In this document: positions 5,524 through 6,440 of the stretch, piece by piece
How the letters are laid out: each line of letters starts with the position of its first letter
Numbering within the stretch: position 1 is the first letter of the stretch
Origin: an uncultured Bacteroidota bacterium
Lineage (GTDB): Bacteria > Bacteroidota > Bacteroidia > NS11-12g > UBA9320
DNA length: 6,440 nt
Reading direction: 5' to 3'
Assembly (NCBI GenBank): GCA_913056425.1
Contig: CAJXLR010000095.1
Location: 1-6,440, forward strand
Translations under genes and position numbers: made by a program
The notes under the pieces: generated by a model
What the model was told of the DNA's origin: nothing
Databases searched by the model: none
Seen by the model: the letters and a program-made list of their open reading frames with translations, nothing else

Positions 5524-6440
5524 TTAGTCGGCAGCTAAGGCGACCACCGGCTTGATTTGAGCTGCTTTTCGTGCAGGAATTAAAGCGGAGACTAATCCGG
5601 AAATAACTAAAACGATTAGAGCATAAACGGCGACACTAAAATCGACCGTAGGATTTGAGATTACAGCACCGGTGTCGGGTAAAAACTTAGCGATTAACTC
5701 CAACAGGAATACGCCAAAGAACAAACCGAAGTAGCCGAACATCGTCGTGATGATAACAGATTCTTGAAGAATGATATTGATGATAGACCAAGGTGTGGCG
5801 CCAATTGATTTGCGAATACCAATTTCCTTGGTTCGTTCCTGAACTGTTATCAGCATGATATTACTCACCCCGATGATTCCGGCGAAAATTGTAAACACAC
5901 CAATGATCCAGGAGAATGTTCGGATAAGCCCTATGGTTCCAGCAATCCGATTAAACTGTTCAAAATTATTTCGAATATGTACTGCTCGCGGATCATCAGG
6001 AGAGAAGTGGTGTTTTGCAGCCATGAGCTTTAGTGCCTGTTCTGCCATAGCTTGAGTCTCTTCTAAACTGGCATCTCCTGTTGTAAATAAAATGCGGTCG
6101 ATATTATCGGCTCTACCAAAAGCAACTTGGGCAGTGGAGATTGGCAAATAGATTACACCATTTTCTCCTTCGCTGCCTTCATCAACAAACATCCCAACTA
6201 CCTTGAACATGGTTCCACTCAGACTGAGATACTCTCCCATTGCAGACTCTCCTTCAAACAACTCCTCCTCTATCGCTTCACTAATCACACAAACCTTTCG
6301 TTTTCGTTCTATGTCTTTTTCGTTGAGGAAGCGTCCTTTACTCATCACCGTTTTTTCGAGGTATTGGTGATCGGGATGTGTTCCACGAACGCGGTAAGCT
6401 CCTGCTTTACTCTTGTACGATACGCTAAAAGTTCGCCATT
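5524..6440 (-). CDS. MacB/FtsX-family ABC transporter permease (5' end beyond window)
   Basis: This is the C-terminal 305 or so residues of an inner-membrane permease of the MacB/FtsX type, which couple ATP hydrolysis to conformational change in a periplasmic domain for export of drugs, peptides or lipoproteins. The frame stays open from the window edge, and conserved periplasmic-core sequence (RVRGTHPDHQYLEKTVMSKGRFL) precedes the in-frame GTG at 6348, so that codon is not the start. In window-visible numbering the periplasmic MacB_PCD-like part covers about 1-165. It is followed by three hydrophobic segments (about 175-198, 224-250, 267-289) and the cytoplasmic coupling signature ERTKEIGIRKSIGAT (201-215). 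The end, IPARKAAQIKPVVAL, is typical of the family. The first transmembrane helix and any fused ATPase lie outside. The substrate cannot be determined. The gene converges on the sigma factor gene and is not in an operon with the LolD-like ATPase seen here. Confidence 0.94.
   Translation of the reverse strand, partial: WRTFSVSYKSKAGAYRVRGTHPDHQYLEKTVMSKGRFLNEKDIERKRKVCVISEAIEEELFEGESAMGEYLSLSGTMFKVVGMFVDEGSEGENGVIYLPISTAQVAFGRADNIDRILFTTGDASLEETQAMAEQALKLMAAKHHFSPDDPRAVHIRNNFEQFNRIAGTIGLIRTFSWIIGVFTIFAGIIGVSNIMLITVQERTKEIGIRKSIGATPWSIINIILQESVIITTMFGYFGLFFGVFLLELIAKFLPDTGAVISNPTVDFSVAVYALIVLVISGLVSALIPARKAAQIKPVVALAAD

Noticed and set aside
6346..6348. GTG as start codon of the permease
   Set aside because: The frame remains open upstream to the window edge and encodes conserved periplasmic-domain sequence, so the real start lies outside the window.

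Overview
This window looks like a chromosomal segment from a Bacteroidota bacterium, most likely in or near the Flavobacteriia. Four things suggest this. Base composition is moderately AT-rich. No Shine-Dalgarno sequence is obvious before the starts I checked. The sigma gene has a promoter-like TTG-N19-TATATTCG, close to the Bacteroidota TTG / TAnnTTTG consensus. The gene content (large secreted M1 peptidase, MacB-like permease, compact orphan ECF sigma factor) is also typical. No mobile elements, CRISPR arrays or RNA genes were seen.

Layout. Positions 1-4602 hold four minus-strand genes that read as one probable operon. In transcription order they are a PTPS-family pterin synthase (4602-4195), GTP cyclohydrolase I folE (4193-3579), a secreted M1-family metallopeptidase with a C-terminal outer-membrane beta-barrel (3529-410), and a LolD-like ABC ATPase that runs off the left edge (408-1). 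The first/second and third/fourth pairs are each separated by exactly one base between stop and start, and 49 bp separates the two pairs. Positions 4603-4904 form a divergent regulatory region rich in perfect inverted repeats. An ECF sigma factor follows on the plus strand (4905-5423), then a strong hairpin-plus-T-tract terminator (5454-5479). A convergent MacB/FtsX-type permease on the minus strand (6440-5524) has its 5' end beyond the right edge.

How the genes may work together. FolE makes 7,8-dihydroneopterin triphosphate from GTP, which is the direct substrate of the PTPS-family enzyme. The PTPS protein carries the Cys-x5-His-Gly-His spacing of true 6-pyruvoyltetrahydropterin synthases, not the Cys-x3 spacing of QueD, so the pair may supply a tetrahydrobiopterin-type cofactor instead of, or as well as, queuosine precursor. 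The second half of the operon concerns the envelope: an outer-membrane-anchored peptidase and a lipoprotein-sorting-type ATPase.

The most notable item is the M1 peptidase. After an intact zinc-peptidase domain it continues for about 380 residues that look like an outer-membrane barrel, contain an LRGY motif resembling the Omp85/BamA signature, and end in Phe. This would be a peptidase-Omp85-type fusion, analogous in layout to patatin-barrel proteins. The motifs are visible in the sequence; the barrel assignment and its function are inference.
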